From Tepidibacter sp. (GTDB lineage: Bacteria; Bacillota; Clostridia; Peptostreptococcales; Peptostreptococcaceae): 64,000 nt of DNA. Of this stretch, positions 17,610-26,230 are shown piece after piece. A model generated the notes under the pieces. It saw nothing but the letters and a program-made list of their open reading frames with translations, made no database searches and had not been told where the DNA came from. The number at the start of each line of letters is the position of its first letter. The stretch's first letter is position 1. The position numbers and the translations under genes were made by a program. Location of the stretch: assembly GCF_025210165.1 (NCBI RefSeq), contig NZ_JAOASI010000079.1:1-64000 (forward strand), read 5' to 3'.

Positions 17610-17756
17610 TTATTTTCCACATTCTTTTTTTAAATTACATTTTTTACAAGCTCCATCACACTTAAAAAAATCAGCTAAGCTTGAATTACATCTTGGACAC
17701 TTTAAATCTTTATTATCTTTTATATTATACCCACATGTCGGACATTTAATCTCCAT
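17610..17756 (-). CDS. 48-aa zinc-ribbon protein downstream of feoB
   Basis: 48 residues with eight Cys: CPTCG and CPRC form a zinc ribbon, and CDGACKKCNLKKEC forms a second cluster near the C-terminus. ATG at 17756 is set by GGTGGAG five bases upstream; the longer reading frame extends into the terminator region. It lies 77 bp after feoB, past a terminator. Small Cys-rich proteins (FeoC-like or CxxC peptides) often follow feoB. A link to Feo function or iron-sulfur sensing is inference. Confidence 0.75.
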   Translation of the reverse strand: MEIKCPTCGYNIKDNKDLKCPRCNSSLADFFKCDGACKKCNLKKECGK

Positions 17757-17778
17757 AATAACTCCACCTTTCCTTATA

Positions 17779-17823
17779 TAGACAAAAAATTCTCGAGCTG
17801 TTATGCTCAAGAATTTTTTGTCT
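17779..17823 (-). terminator. Terminator after feoB
   Basis: AGACAAAAAATTCTCGAGC / GCTCAAGAATTTTTTGTCT, a long near-perfect stem just after the feoB stop. Readthrough would be needed to express the zinc-ribbon gene from the feo promoter. Confidence 0.8.
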
Positions 17824-17833
17824 ATACTTATTA

Positions 17834-19696
17834 TTATATTATAAACTGTGCTAATATTCCTCCAACTAAAAAAGATATAACAAAACTTCCTATCCATATA
17901 GCAGCAGATTCTTTCCAGCTTCTTTCCTTAAATATAACCATAATAGCGGCAATACAAGGAACAAATAAAGTTATAACTACTAAAGAAACTAAAAGCTGAG
18001 GTGTATTTAAAACTCCTTGAGATGCTAAATCTGTAAGTCCAGCAGCTCCAAAGTCCCTTCTTATAATACCCATAATAAAAGTTTGAGTAACTCTTGGGTC
18101 AAGCTTTAAGAATCCTTTTGTTATAGGAGCACATAAATTTATTATAGCATCTAATGATCCTGTATCTTGAAGAACAGTTATTATAATAGCTCCTAATACG
18201 AATAAAGGACCCGCTTCTATTATAAACATCTTAGATTTTAGGTATGTTTTCTTCATAACATTTGAAAATTTTGGCATTCTAAGCGGTGGTAAATCTATTA
18301 ATAAATCAGTAGACTCACCATCCATAAATTTATTTAATAAAACTCCTACAATACCAAATACAAGTGTTATTGTAATTATATAAATAAGCGTATATTTAGA
18401 TCCCATAGATGCAATAAGACCTGCTATGACTCCTAATTGTGCTGAACACGGTATTGCAAGACCCAAAAGCATAGTAGCGATAAATCTTTCTCTTTTTGAT
18501 CCTAGTATTCTGGTAGTTACAGTTGCCATTGTTACACAACCAAATCCTAGTATTATAGGTATTATAGCTCTACCATTAAGTCCTATAAAAGTTAACATTC
18601 TATCAACTAATGTAGCTATTCTTGGAAGATATCCTGTATCTTCTAATAAAGATAAGAAAAAGTAAAACCCTACAACAAGTGGTAGTAACAGACCTAATAG
18701 ATATATAGGAGCCATAGTTAAAATTCCAAACTCTCCTATTAATAAGTGTCCTATAAATGAGGTATCAGATACAAATTTTGTGGCAGTATTCATTATTAGA
18801 TTGTAGTAATATTGCCCCATTATAATTTCTTCAGTTACACCAACTACAGTTTGAGCAACAAATACCCCAACAGCTTGGTATATCATATATAATGTTAAAA
18901 GTAATATAGGTATTCCTGTTAAAGGCTCCACCATCCATCTTCCTAGTTTAGTTCTAAATGATGCACCTTCATTAGTTTCTTTTACTATACTAGATATAAC
19001 AAAATCTATCCTACTTCTTCTTTGCTTATATATTTCTTCTCTTAATTTAGGCGAATTACTTATATTATGCCTTTTTAGTAAATTCTCATCTTCTTCAAGT
19101 ATTAATAATCTTTCTGAGTCAAAGTCTCCAATTTCTTGTATATCACTAGTTTTATCTTTTACTATTTCTATTCTATTTCCTAATCTTGCTTCATCTAAGC
19201 TATTTTTAACCTCTTCAAGACCTTGTCCCTTTATAGCACTAGTAGGTATTACTTTTACCCCTAGTTCTTTTGATAACTTTTCTATATCTATTTCTATTCC
19301 ATTTCGCTTTATATCATCCATCATATTAAGAGCTACTATTACAGGTTTTCCTGTATCTATTAATTGCTGAGTTAAAAATAAGTCTCTTTCTAAATGAAGA
19401 GCATCTACAACATTTAATATTACATCTGCATAAAGTATTACATCTCTTGCTACTCTTTCCTCATCATTAAATGAAGATATTCCGTAAACTCCTGGAGTAT
19501 CCATTACAACATAATTTTCAAATCTTCCTGAGCTTATATCTACCGTAGTACCTGGGAAATTCGATACATCAACATAAATACCTGTTAAGTAATTGAAAAA
19601 CACAGATTTACCTACATTTGGATTACCTGCTAAGACTAATTTTATATCTCCATCTTTTATGGCTACGCTTGGATTATAAGTATGACATGTAGACAT
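17834..19696 (-). CDS. feoB: Ferrous iron transport protein B
   Basis: 620 residues. The N-terminal G domain has G1 GNPNVGKS (about 25-32), G3 DTPGVYG, G4 NMMD and the FeoB switch region VSNFPGTTVD. A helical linker follows (about 180-250), then the gate domains with about eight membrane helices (GFGC motif in ILGFGCVTMA, and PCSAQLG). It moves Fe(II) into the cell under anaerobic conditions. AGGAGG precedes the ATG. Eleven bases after feoA. At 620 residues it belongs to the shorter clostridial group. Confidence 0.96.
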   Translation of the reverse strand: MSTCHTYNPSVAIKDGDIKLVLAGNPNVGKSVFFNYLTGIYVDVSNFPGTTVDISSGRFENYVVMDTPGVYGISSFNDEERVARDVILYADVILNVVDALHLERDLFLTQQLIDTGKPVIVALNMMDDIKRNGIEIDIEKLSKELGVKVIPTSAIKGQGLEEVKNSLDEARLGNRIEIVKDKTSDIQEIGDFDSERLLILEEDENLLKRHNISNSPKLREEIYKQRRSRIDFVISSIVKETNEGASFRTKLGRWMVEPLTGIPILLLTLYMIYQAVGVFVAQTVVGVTEEIIMGQYYYNLIMNTATKFVSDTSFIGHLLIGEFGILTMAPIYLLGLLLPLVVGFYFFLSLLEDTGYLPRIATLVDRMLTFIGLNGRAIIPIILGFGCVTMATVTTRILGSKRERFIATMLLGLAIPCSAQLGVIAGLIASMGSKYTLIYIITITLVFGIVGVLLNKFMDGESTDLLIDLPPLRMPKFSNVMKKTYLKSKMFIIEAGPLFVLGAIIITVLQDTGSLDAIINLCAPITKGFLKLDPRVTQTFIMGIIRRDFGAAGLTDLASQGVLNTPQLLVSLVVITLFVPCIAAIMVIFKERSWKESAAIWIGSFVISFLVGGILAQFII

Positions 19697-19707
19697 TTAG
19701 TTTCCTC

Positions 19708-19926
19708 CTATACTGCTTTTACTTTTATCGTTTGAGCTAACTTTCTCCCTATAGCTATTTCTTGAAATCTATTTTGTAGTACTATAGGACCTGCAAATAC
19801 CTTTTGAGAACAAACTAAATTAGCTCCTTCATAAAGACCTAGTCTTATAGCTTGTACTCTAATTTTTTCATTTGGTATATGTAATATTTTTATTTTTTGA
19901 CCTCTATCTATTTTATCTAAAGTCAT
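19708..19926 (-). CDS. feoA: Ferrous iron transport protein A
   Basis: 72 residues, one SH3-like FeoA domain (IRVQAIRLGLYEGANLVCSQKVFAGPIVLQNRFQEIAIGRKLAQTI). FeoA assists FeoB at the membrane. ATG at 19926 follows GGGAGG by seven bases. It is the first gene of the feo operon, with a promoter that overlaps a Fur-like box. Confidence 0.95.
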   Translation of the reverse strand: MTLDKIDRGQKIKILHIPNEKIRVQAIRLGLYEGANLVCSQKVFAGPIVLQNRFQEIAIGRKLAQTIKVKAV

Positions 19927-19975
19927 TAATGTTCCTCCCACTCTTAATTTAAAATAGCTCGCATTTCATAAATAC

Positions 19976-20004
19976 ATTATATTTCATATGATAATGAATG
20001 TCAA
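19976..20004 (-). promoter_or_regulatory. feoAB promoter with Fur-like box in the spacer
   Basis: -35 TTGACA (20004-19999), 17-base spacer, -10 TATAAT (19981-19976). The -35 and spacer read GACATTCATTATCAT, close to the ATTATC/GATAAT hexamers of Fur boxes. Binding there would block RNA polymerase directly. Confidence 0.7.
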
Positions 20005-20026
20005 TATTGTGCTTATACAAAAAAAG

Positions 20027-20052
20027 AGGTTGTTTTAAATTAAAACAACCCA
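20027..20052 (-). terminator. Terminator of the repeat-protein gene
   Basis: GGTTGTTTTAA / TTAAAACAACC stem. On the minus strand it is followed by TCTTTTTTT. Confidence 0.85.
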
Positions 20053-20056
20053 TAAA

Positions 20057-21295
20057 TTAATCACAAATATTATCCAAATCATCTAATTTAATCAATAATT
20101 CACAATAAGTTAACCTGAATAACTTCTTAATATAATAAAATGAAGGAACCTCTAAACTATCATACTGCTTTTTAGTTGGTTTTTTCCCATTTTCTTGTAT
20201 GAATAACTCTATCTGATTCTTTATTTTCTTAAATATCTCATCTTCTGTTAATCCAAAATATCCTTCTATAAAATCAATTTCATTATATCCCAGATGCTTA
20301 ACTAATTCTTTATAAGTAAAATTATAACGTTTCTTAATATAACCATAGGACGGTGTATCTAAAGTTTGGAATTCTTCTGTATTAGGTAATCTTGTTTTTT
20401 CTAATATAAAACTATTAATTTCACTTCTTAATTTCAAAAAAACTTCGTCATCTGTCATATATTTATATTTTTCTCCACGATTAACTGGTTCAAAGCCAAG
20501 CTTTAACAATAATTCATTGTAGGTAAGATTGTGTCTTTTTTTAAAATAAATTTCTGATGGTAGACTTAGTTTTCTATATTGAAACTGAGTGGGAACACTT
20601 TTGTTCTCATCAATAAATTTTTGAATTTCTTTTTTTGTAAGATCAAACAACTCATCTAGAGTATAATTTTTGTAAACAAGAGGTTTGTGCTTCATAGACA
20701 GTGAATATCCTAAATTTTCTAAAAACTCATCATATGTTTTTTCAAACCTCTGTTCATAAAAATCAACAGATCCTATTTTAAATTTGTTAAATGTTTTTTT
20801 ATTGGGTAACCTATAGTTATTTTTTAAATATTCATCTACTTTCAATTTTACTTGTTTCAATAATACTTCATTTGGAATATGTCGATAAATTTTAAATCCT
20901 TTAATCTTATCATAATGAATTTTTTTCAAAAGCAAAGAATAAGTTATTTTAAATCTTAGTTTCAAATATTTTATAGAAGGAAGTGGTAATGTTTTATATA
21001 TGTGTTCATTTGGAACGTAATGGTATTTATCAACAAAATCCTTTATGTTTTTTTTAATAAAATCATATATTTCATTTTCTGATAATTCTCCATAGTTTTT
21101 TATAATACTTGATTTAAATGGATCATATCCTATCTCTATTAATAAATCATTATACTCTAAATCAAATTCTTTTTTCATACATTTATAAACTTGTGGGAAC
21201 TTCCTTTCAAACTCTTTTTCCGTTGGGAATGTACTAAAGAACTTCATACATTCTATTATTTTCTTTCTTATATCTGTCTTTTTGCTATTCTTCAA
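20057..21295 (-). CDS. Protein made of six homing-endonuclease-associated (HNH_repeat-like) repeats
   Basis: 412 residues, wholly built of about six units of 65-70 residues (near 10-60, 70-130, 143-200, 212-270, 282-340, 350-408). Each unit has an amphipathic helix, then a P-(T/N)-x5-(L/F) segment, then (L/I)PS-x3-(Y/F)xKxRF and (L/T)YxELLxKLGY. This matches my memory of the HNH_repeat DNA-binding helices found next to HNH nucleases. No nuclease, integrase or membrane domain is present. TTG start with AGAGGAGATG upstream; its own terminator follows. It sits alone between feoAB and the cooCS genes. Likely a sequence-reading DNA-binding protein; target unknown. Confidence 0.65.
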   Translation of the reverse strand: MKNSKKTDIRKKIIECMKFFSTFPTEKEFERKFPQVYKCMKKEFDLEYNDLLIEIGYDPFKSSIIKNYGELSENEIYDFIKKNIKDFVDKYHYVPNEHIYKTLPLPSIKYLKLRFKITYSLLLKKIHYDKIKGFKIYRHIPNEVLLKQVKLKVDEYLKNNYRLPNKKTFNKFKIGSVDFYEQRFEKTYDEFLENLGYSLSMKHKPLVYKNYTLDELFDLTKKEIQKFIDENKSVPTQFQYRKLSLPSEIYFKKRHNLTYNELLLKLGFEPVNRGEKYKYMTDDEVFLKLRSEINSFILEKTRLPNTEEFQTLDTPSYGYIKKRYNFTYKELVKHLGYNEIDFIEGYFGLTEDEIFKKIKNQIELFIQENGKKPTKKQYDSLEVPSFYYIKKLFRLTYCELLIKLDDLDNICD

Positions 21296-21408
21296 TTAAA
21301 CATCTCCTCTAATAGTGAATATAATTATATATATTATTATATAAAAATATATATAATTTTTAAAGCTTATTTATTCACTTAGAGAAACAACTATAGATGC
21401 TATAACTT

Positions 21409-22188
21409 TTATTTTAATAATAAATTTGTTAAATTTTCTTTAATAGCTCTTACACTATTAACAGTATCCTTGCATAAATCATATGGTGATAAATTTTGTC
21501 TATCTGAATCAATAACTTTTTCACCAAAATATATATTTCCTAAAATATCGTTTTTACTAACATTGTTCATTATATATTCTATATCCATTTCACTTCTTAT
21601 CTTATTAGCTACTATAAATACTTTTTCAACGCCTATATCTAAAGCCATTTTTTTTACTTTATGATAAGTTTGAATACTTCTAATTCCAGGCTCAATTACA
21701 ACAATGAATGCATCTACTCCTTTTGCAACACCTCTTCCTAAGTGTTCAATCCCAGCTTCCATATCCATGATCATTATGTCTTCATCTTCTAATATTAAAT
21801 GATGCGTCAATTTTTTCAATAAAACATTTTCAGGACAATAACAGCCATTCCCTCCTTTATCTACAGTTCCCATATTCAATAAACTAATTCTTTTAAATTT
21901 ATAAGAATATTTTTCTTTAATATCCTCCACCTCAGGATTTAGTTTAAACATTTTCCCAAACCCCTTTGCATTAGTACGTGTTCTTTCTTTTATAAATTCT
22001 TTCATAGCTGAAATAGGAACAATTTTATCTATAATTTCTTGAGGAAATCCTAATCCAAGAGCTAAGTTATCATCTGGATCTGCATCTACAGCTAACACAT
22101 TTTTTCCTTCCGCCTCAAATACTCTACATAATACAGATGCAAATGTAGTTTTTCCAACTCCACCTTTTCCAGTAATAGCTATTTTCAT
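21409..22188 (-). CDS. cooC: Carbon monoxide dehydrogenase maturation ATPase CooC
   Basis: 259 residues of the MinD/NifH-like ATPase fold. Deviant Walker A GKGGVGKTT (residues 7-15), DADPDDN (switch I) and MDMEAGIEHLGRG (Walker B region) are typical of CooC. CYCPEN carries the CxC that binds nickel at the dimer interface. It loads nickel into the CODH C-cluster. It follows cooS by 18 bases and is co-transcribed. Confidence 0.93.
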   Translation of the reverse strand: MKIAITGKGGVGKTTFASVLCRVFEAEGKNVLAVDADPDDNLALGLGFPQEIIDKIVPISAMKEFIKERTRTNAKGFGKMFKLNPEVEDIKEKYSYKFKRISLLNMGTVDKGGNGCYCPENVLLKKLTHHLILEDEDIMIMDMEAGIEHLGRGVAKGVDAFIVVIEPGIRSIQTYHKVKKMALDIGVEKVFIVANKIRSEMDIEYIMNNVSKNDILGNIYFGEKVIDSDRQNLSPYDLCKDTVNSVRAIKENLTNLLLK

Positions 22189-22206
22189 ATAATTTTTCTC
22201 TCCTTC

Positions 22207-24093
22207 TTATATACCTAGTCTACTTCTCTTCATGTCTATTCTTTCAATAATTTGATTAGCAGTGTTGATAGGATCTGTTTCTACAAAAAATTTTGATCCT
22301 GTAATTTCTTCAACCTCATTAGTTAAAAAACTTACCACCTTATCAGAACCTGTTACTTGAGGTATAACACCTAGCCAAGCATCAATTCCTGAGGCTATAA
22401 CATACATACCAATAGCAACTGCTTTCTCAGACATCCATTCTGGAGCTGATCCCGCTAAAGGTAATGCTGAAATATCTACATTTAGTAAGTTTGCAGTTTC
22501 TCCTGCTAATTGAAGTATTCTACTAATATCTACACAAGATCCCATATGTAATACCGGAGGAATATCTAAAGCTTCACAAATACCTTTTAGTTTATTACCT
22601 GCAAATTTAGACGCTTCTTTATTAGCTAAGCCAGCTTTTGCTAATGCAGTAGCTGAACATCCTGTAGCAATAACCAATACATTGTTTTCTATTAATTTTT
22701 GAGCTATTTGTATATGATTGTAATCCTGTTTAATTCTTGGATTATTACAGCCTACCAAAGCAGCAATACCTCTGATACTTCCTCCTGTAATAGCTTTTAT
22801 TAATGGCATTAATGTTCCTTTTTCATTTTCTTGTGCTACTTTATCTAAGTGTTCTACTATTGTTTCTACACTATATCCAACCATAAAGCTTGTTTTATTA
22901 TCAGGAATGTAAACGTTTTCCTTATTTCTATTTTTATAATTTTCAATAGCTGAGAGAACAATTTTTTTTGCAGATTCATAAGCTATGTTTTCATCAAATT
23001 CAATATAATCAGATCCTTCAATACGTGCACAAGGAGAAGTAGTGATGAACTTTGTATGATATTTTTTTGATAATTCAGCTAAAGATGGAAAAATACATTG
23101 AACATCAACAATTACAGCTTCAACAGCTCCAGTAATAACTGCTAATTCTTGTTGAAGAAAATTACCTCCATTCTTAGTTCCATGTCTCATAGATAATTCA
23201 TTTCCTGTACAGCACATACCAACTAAATTTATTCCTTGAGCACCTAATTCTTTTGCTTTTGCAATTAATTCTGGATCTGATACTGCTAATACAATCATTT
23301 CGGATAAACTAGGCTCATGACCATGTAATACAATATTTACTTGATCTTTTTCTAATACAGCTAAATTTGATTCTGTCTTAGTAGCTTTAGGAGTGTCAAA
23401 TAATATATCACTAATAAAAGTTCCCATATACGACCCTGACCATCCATCAGATATAGCTGTTCTTAAGGACATTTTTAACATTTCGTTTGCATCTGCCATA
23501 CATCCAATATGAGTTGCATGCATAATAGATACAACTTCTCTATCAATTGCTCTAGGCATTATTTTTTCTTTTCTCCATAAATCTTTTCTTACATTAGGTA
23601 CAGTTTTTGGTAATGTTATTTCACCAAAAGGCTTTCCAAAATTATTTAAAGCAGTTTCCGAAACTTGACGACCAATCTCATAGATATCTTTACATTTTGT
23701 ATCAATATCCCATTGTTCAGCTAATTTTTTTAATTTTTCACTATTTTTGATAATGTAATCTCCATTTGGTTCAGCTTTATGTAATAAATGAATAATACCT
23801 CTAGCATGATCCGAATGAGCAGCTGTTCCGGCTGCAACCATTCTAGCAAAATTTCTTGATACTATAACATCTGCAGTTGCACCACATAATCCTTTATCAG
23901 CTCCCTTTCCAGCAACAGGGCTAATACGGCAAGGGCCCATCGCACAATTCCTACAGCATAATCCCTTTACTCCAAAACCACACTGAGTTTTCATTTTTTC
24001 CATTCTATCCCAAATTGTTTCTGCTCCATCCTTTTCACCTTTTTTTATCAAAGATACCATATCACCATTTACCAAATTCTCATATTCTCTCAT
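22207..24093 (-). CDS. cooS: Anaerobic carbon monoxide dehydrogenase, catalytic subunit CooS
   Basis: 628 residues. The N-terminal Cys cluster CGFGVKGLCCRNCAMGPCR holds the B and D [4Fe-4S] sites. C-cluster ligands lie in HGHEPS, GMCCTGNE, VDVQCIFPS, GCNNPR, GCSATALAKAG and MGSCVDISR. This is the Ni-Fe-S enzyme that oxidises CO to CO2. ATG at 24093 follows AGGAGG by six bases. No acetyl-CoA synthase or CooF gene is next to it, so this is a stand-alone cooS-cooC pair, perhaps for CO use or detoxification. A TTGACA-N16-TAAAAT promoter lies about 200 bp upstream. Confidence 0.96.
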   Translation of the reverse strand: MREYENLVNGDMVSLIKKGEKDGAETIWDRMEKMKTQCGFGVKGLCCRNCAMGPCRISPVAGKGADKGLCGATADVIVSRNFARMVAAGTAAHSDHARGIIHLLHKAEPNGDYIIKNSEKLKKLAEQWDIDTKCKDIYEIGRQVSETALNNFGKPFGEITLPKTVPNVRKDLWRKEKIMPRAIDREVVSIMHATHIGCMADANEMLKMSLRTAISDGWSGSYMGTFISDILFDTPKATKTESNLAVLEKDQVNIVLHGHEPSLSEMIVLAVSDPELIAKAKELGAQGINLVGMCCTGNELSMRHGTKNGGNFLQQELAVITGAVEAVIVDVQCIFPSLAELSKKYHTKFITTSPCARIEGSDYIEFDENIAYESAKKIVLSAIENYKNRNKENVYIPDNKTSFMVGYSVETIVEHLDKVAQENEKGTLMPLIKAITGGSIRGIAALVGCNNPRIKQDYNHIQIAQKLIENNVLVIATGCSATALAKAGLANKEASKFAGNKLKGICEALDIPPVLHMGSCVDISRILQLAGETANLLNVDISALPLAGSAPEWMSEKAVAIGMYVIASGIDAWLGVIPQVTGSDKVVSFLTNEVEEITGSKFFVETDPINTANQIIERIDMKRSRLGI

Positions 24094-24276
24094 ACAAGAC
24101 CTCCTCTTAAAATTAAATTTTGTCATATTATGTCGTTTATTATTGTTATTATAGCAAATTTTTTTTCATATGGCAATTTTCTATTTATCTTTTTCAGAAT
24201 ATTTAAACTCTTAATTTCAAAGTACAACATCTGAAAAAGCTGAATTTCAACAATATTAGATCTTCCATAAAAAAAT

Positions 24277-24304
24277 ATTTTATATTAACATATTTCCCTG
24301 TCAA
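24277..24304 (-). promoter_or_regulatory. Candidate cooS promoter
   Basis: Minus-strand -35 TTGACA (24304-24299), 16-base spacer and -10 TAAAAT (24282-24277). It gives a leader of about 180 bases before cooS. No CRP-family palindrome is apparent. The rest of the 24094-24394 gap shows no ORF. Confidence 0.45.
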
Positions 24305-24394
24305 ATTTTATTGTTTTTCAACCATCACTTGTATAGTTGCTATTCATCAAAGTCATATAAGTCAAAAACTTTATACAATCTTGTAGCAAAAAAA

Positions 24395-24444
24395 AAGAGG
24401 CTATATCAAAGTGGTTGAAAAGTCACCTTGATATAGCCTCTTTA
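24395..24444 (-). terminator. Terminator after the alaS operon
   Basis: AAAGAGGCTATATCAAAGTG / CACCTTGATATAGCCTCTTT, an 18-20-bp stem. T-rich on the minus side, directly after the DUF1292 gene. Confidence 0.85.
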
Positions 24445-24453
24445 AATATTATA

Positions 24454-24714
24454 TTATTCTAATCCTTCTTCTTCCATTAAAGTATGATATACAGTAACTA
24501 CATTTTCATACTCTTCATCATCTTCTATAGGAACGATAGCATACTCTCCATCTATTTCTTCTTCCATTCTGAATATATATGCTTCTTCATCATCATTTTC
24601 TTCTAAAGGCATAAGTATTGCATATTCATTACCTTGAGCTTCTAGAGTCATTATAACTTCAAATTGAATTTCTAACCCATCTTCGTCTACTAACGTTACT
24701 ATGTTTTCTTCCAT
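24454..24714 (-). CDS. DUF1292 family protein (YrzB-like)
   Basis: 86 residues, very acidic (about one third Asp/Glu). The family pattern is clear: VTLVDEDGLEIQFEVIMTLE, YAILMPLEENDDEEAYIFRMEEE and YAIVPIEDDEEYENVVTVYHTL. In Firmicutes this gene regularly follows ireB (yrzL) and ruvX (yrrK), as it does here apart from inserted genes. Function unknown. RBS GAGGTGAC. Confidence 0.88.
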   Translation of the reverse strand: MEENIVTLVDEDGLEIQFEVIMTLEAQGNEYAILMPLEENDDEEAYIFRMEEEIDGEYAIVPIEDDEEYENVVTVYHTLMEEEGLE

Positions 24715-24784
24715 AAAGTCACCTCATTAAATTTTATATTTACTATTATTATATACTAAAATTTTTAAATTTAGTATATAAATA

Positions 24785-25204
24785 TTATATATTTCTTTTC
24801 ATATCTAGATATCCTTGTAAAATAAGTACGGCAGCTAGCATATCTATTACTTTTTTTCTTTTTTGTCTACTTACATCAGCTTGAATTAAAGATTTTTCAG
24901 CTGCAACAGTTGTAAGTCTTTCATCCCAAAATTTTATTTCAAGATCAGTTATAGTCTTTAATTTTTCAGTAAATTTAACAACCTTCTCACTTTGAGGTCC
25001 AAGTGTTCCATTCATATTTTTAGGAAGACCTACAACTATTTCTGCAACTTCTTTTTCTTTTATTATTTTATCAATTTCTTCTAAATCTTTTTTTATTCCT
25101 TTTCTTCTTACAGTTGTGATTCCTTGAGCTGTAAGCCCCATCAAATCACTAACTGCTACTCCTATTGTTTTGTTACCTACATCAAGTCCCATTATTCTTT
25201 TCAT
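24785..25204 (-). CDS. ruvX: RuvX/YqgF pre-16S rRNA nuclease / Holliday junction resolvase-like
   Basis: 139 residues of the YqgF RNase H-like fold: N-terminal [14 protein letters not shown] (catalytic Asp), [19 protein letters not shown], the FWDERLTT segment and a terminal [14 protein letters not shown] with the last acidic residue. YqgF family members act in 16S rRNA 5' maturation and may cut branched DNA. RBS AGGAGG. Part of the alaS-ireB operon. Confidence 0.93.
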   Translation of the reverse strand: MKRIMGLDVGNKTIGVAVSDLMGLTAQGITTVRRKGIKKDLEEIDKIIKEKEVAEIVVGLPKNMNGTLGPQSEKVVKFTEKLKTITDLEIKFWDERLTTVAAEKSLIQADVSRQKRKKVIDMLAAVLILQGYLDMKRNI

Positions 25205-25213
25205 AAACTCCTC

Positions 25214-26164
25214 CTAAATTATCTTTATGCAAAAATCTTTACAATACTTTGAACAATATCCGCACAATACACATTTATTTTTATCTATAACTACTCTATC
25301 ATCAATTATAGACAATGCATTATGTTGACATTTAGCTACACAAGCACCACACCTCTGGCACCAATTAGCTATTTTAAGTTCTCTTTTTTTATTATTTAAT
25401 TTATTTTTTATATTATCAGGTATATCTTTTTTTTCAAATTTATATATATTAGCTATTACTTCTTCCTTTGATTGCATTCCTATAGCTATTGAATCTATTA
25501 TACCTAAGTTTAGCACAAAATCTAAGGATTCATCATATGAATGTATTAAATTTCCTCCACCAAGAGGCTTCATAGCGTATATTCCTATATTATTTTTTTT
25601 AGCTTCTCTTATAGCTTCTAGCATATCTTCTATAGTTCCATCATGTATTCCAATACCTGCTTTATTAACTATTGGATGGATAATATCTATTTCATCAATT
25701 TTAGAAGCAGCTTTTACTGCTGATACTGTATGAGTAGATATTCCAACTGATCTTATATAGCCTTTTTCCTTCATTTTAATAAAATATTCCATAGCCTCCC
25801 AATGACCTCTTAGTGTATGTTCACTTTCTTGTTCATGTAGCAAGAATCCATCTATATAATCAGTATTCATCTCATTCATTGCTTTTTTAAGACTTTTCTC
25901 TGCTGTATCTTTAGAATAAGAATAAGATTTAGTCATAAGTATTATCTTATTTCTTTGATAACTTTTAAACGCTTCATTTATATGTTTGTATGTACCATAA
26001 AGCTCTGCTGTATCTATAAAGTTAACACCTCTTTCAAAGGCTTCAATTATAATTTTTGCTCCATCTTGTGAATTGAAGTTTCTTTGAAGAGGCCCTATTG
26101 TTAATCCTCCAAAACACATTTTAGAAACTTTAAACCCACTTTTACCTAATATATTGTAATCCAT
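25214..26164 (-). CDS. Aldo/keto reductase with C-terminal ferredoxin domain
   Basis: 316 residues. An aldo/keto reductase barrel (about 1-255) has catalytic DTAELYG (Asp, Tyr) and TKSYSYS (Lys), with HEQE in the place of the usual His loop. A C-terminal dicluster 4Fe-4S segment follows (about 265-312): CQRCGACVAKC and CVLCGYCSKYC. Such fused reductases are common in anaerobes, with an unknown physiological substrate. ATG at 26164 was chosen; the GTG at 26173 overlaps the RBS GAGGGTG. It lies inside the alaS operon, which is unusual company. Confidence 0.88.
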   Translation of the reverse strand: MDYNILGKSGFKVSKMCFGGLTIGPLQRNFNSQDGAKIIIEAFERGVNFIDTAELYGTYKHINEAFKSYQRNKIILMTKSYSYSKDTAEKSLKKAMNEMNTDYIDGFLLHEQESEHTLRGHWEAMEYFIKMKEKGYIRSVGISTHTVSAVKAASKIDEIDIIHPIVNKAGIGIHDGTIEDMLEAIREAKKNNIGIYAMKPLGGGNLIHSYDESLDFVLNLGIIDSIAIGMQSKEEVIANIYKFEKKDIPDNIKNKLNNKKRELKIANWCQRCGACVAKCQHNALSIIDDRVVIDKNKCVLCGYCSKYCKDFCIKII

Positions 26165-26203
26165 ACTTTTCACACCCTCTAAATATACTTAACTTCTCAA
26201 AAT

Positions 26204-26226
26204 AAGCCCCTGATTAACAGGGACTT
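26204..26226 (-). terminator. Weak terminator inside the alaS operon
   Basis: AAGCCCCTG / CAGGGACTT, a short stem followed by TTATTTT on the minus strand. It may only lower expression of the downstream aldo/keto reductase and ruvX genes. Confidence 0.55.
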
Positions 26227-26230
26227 AAAA

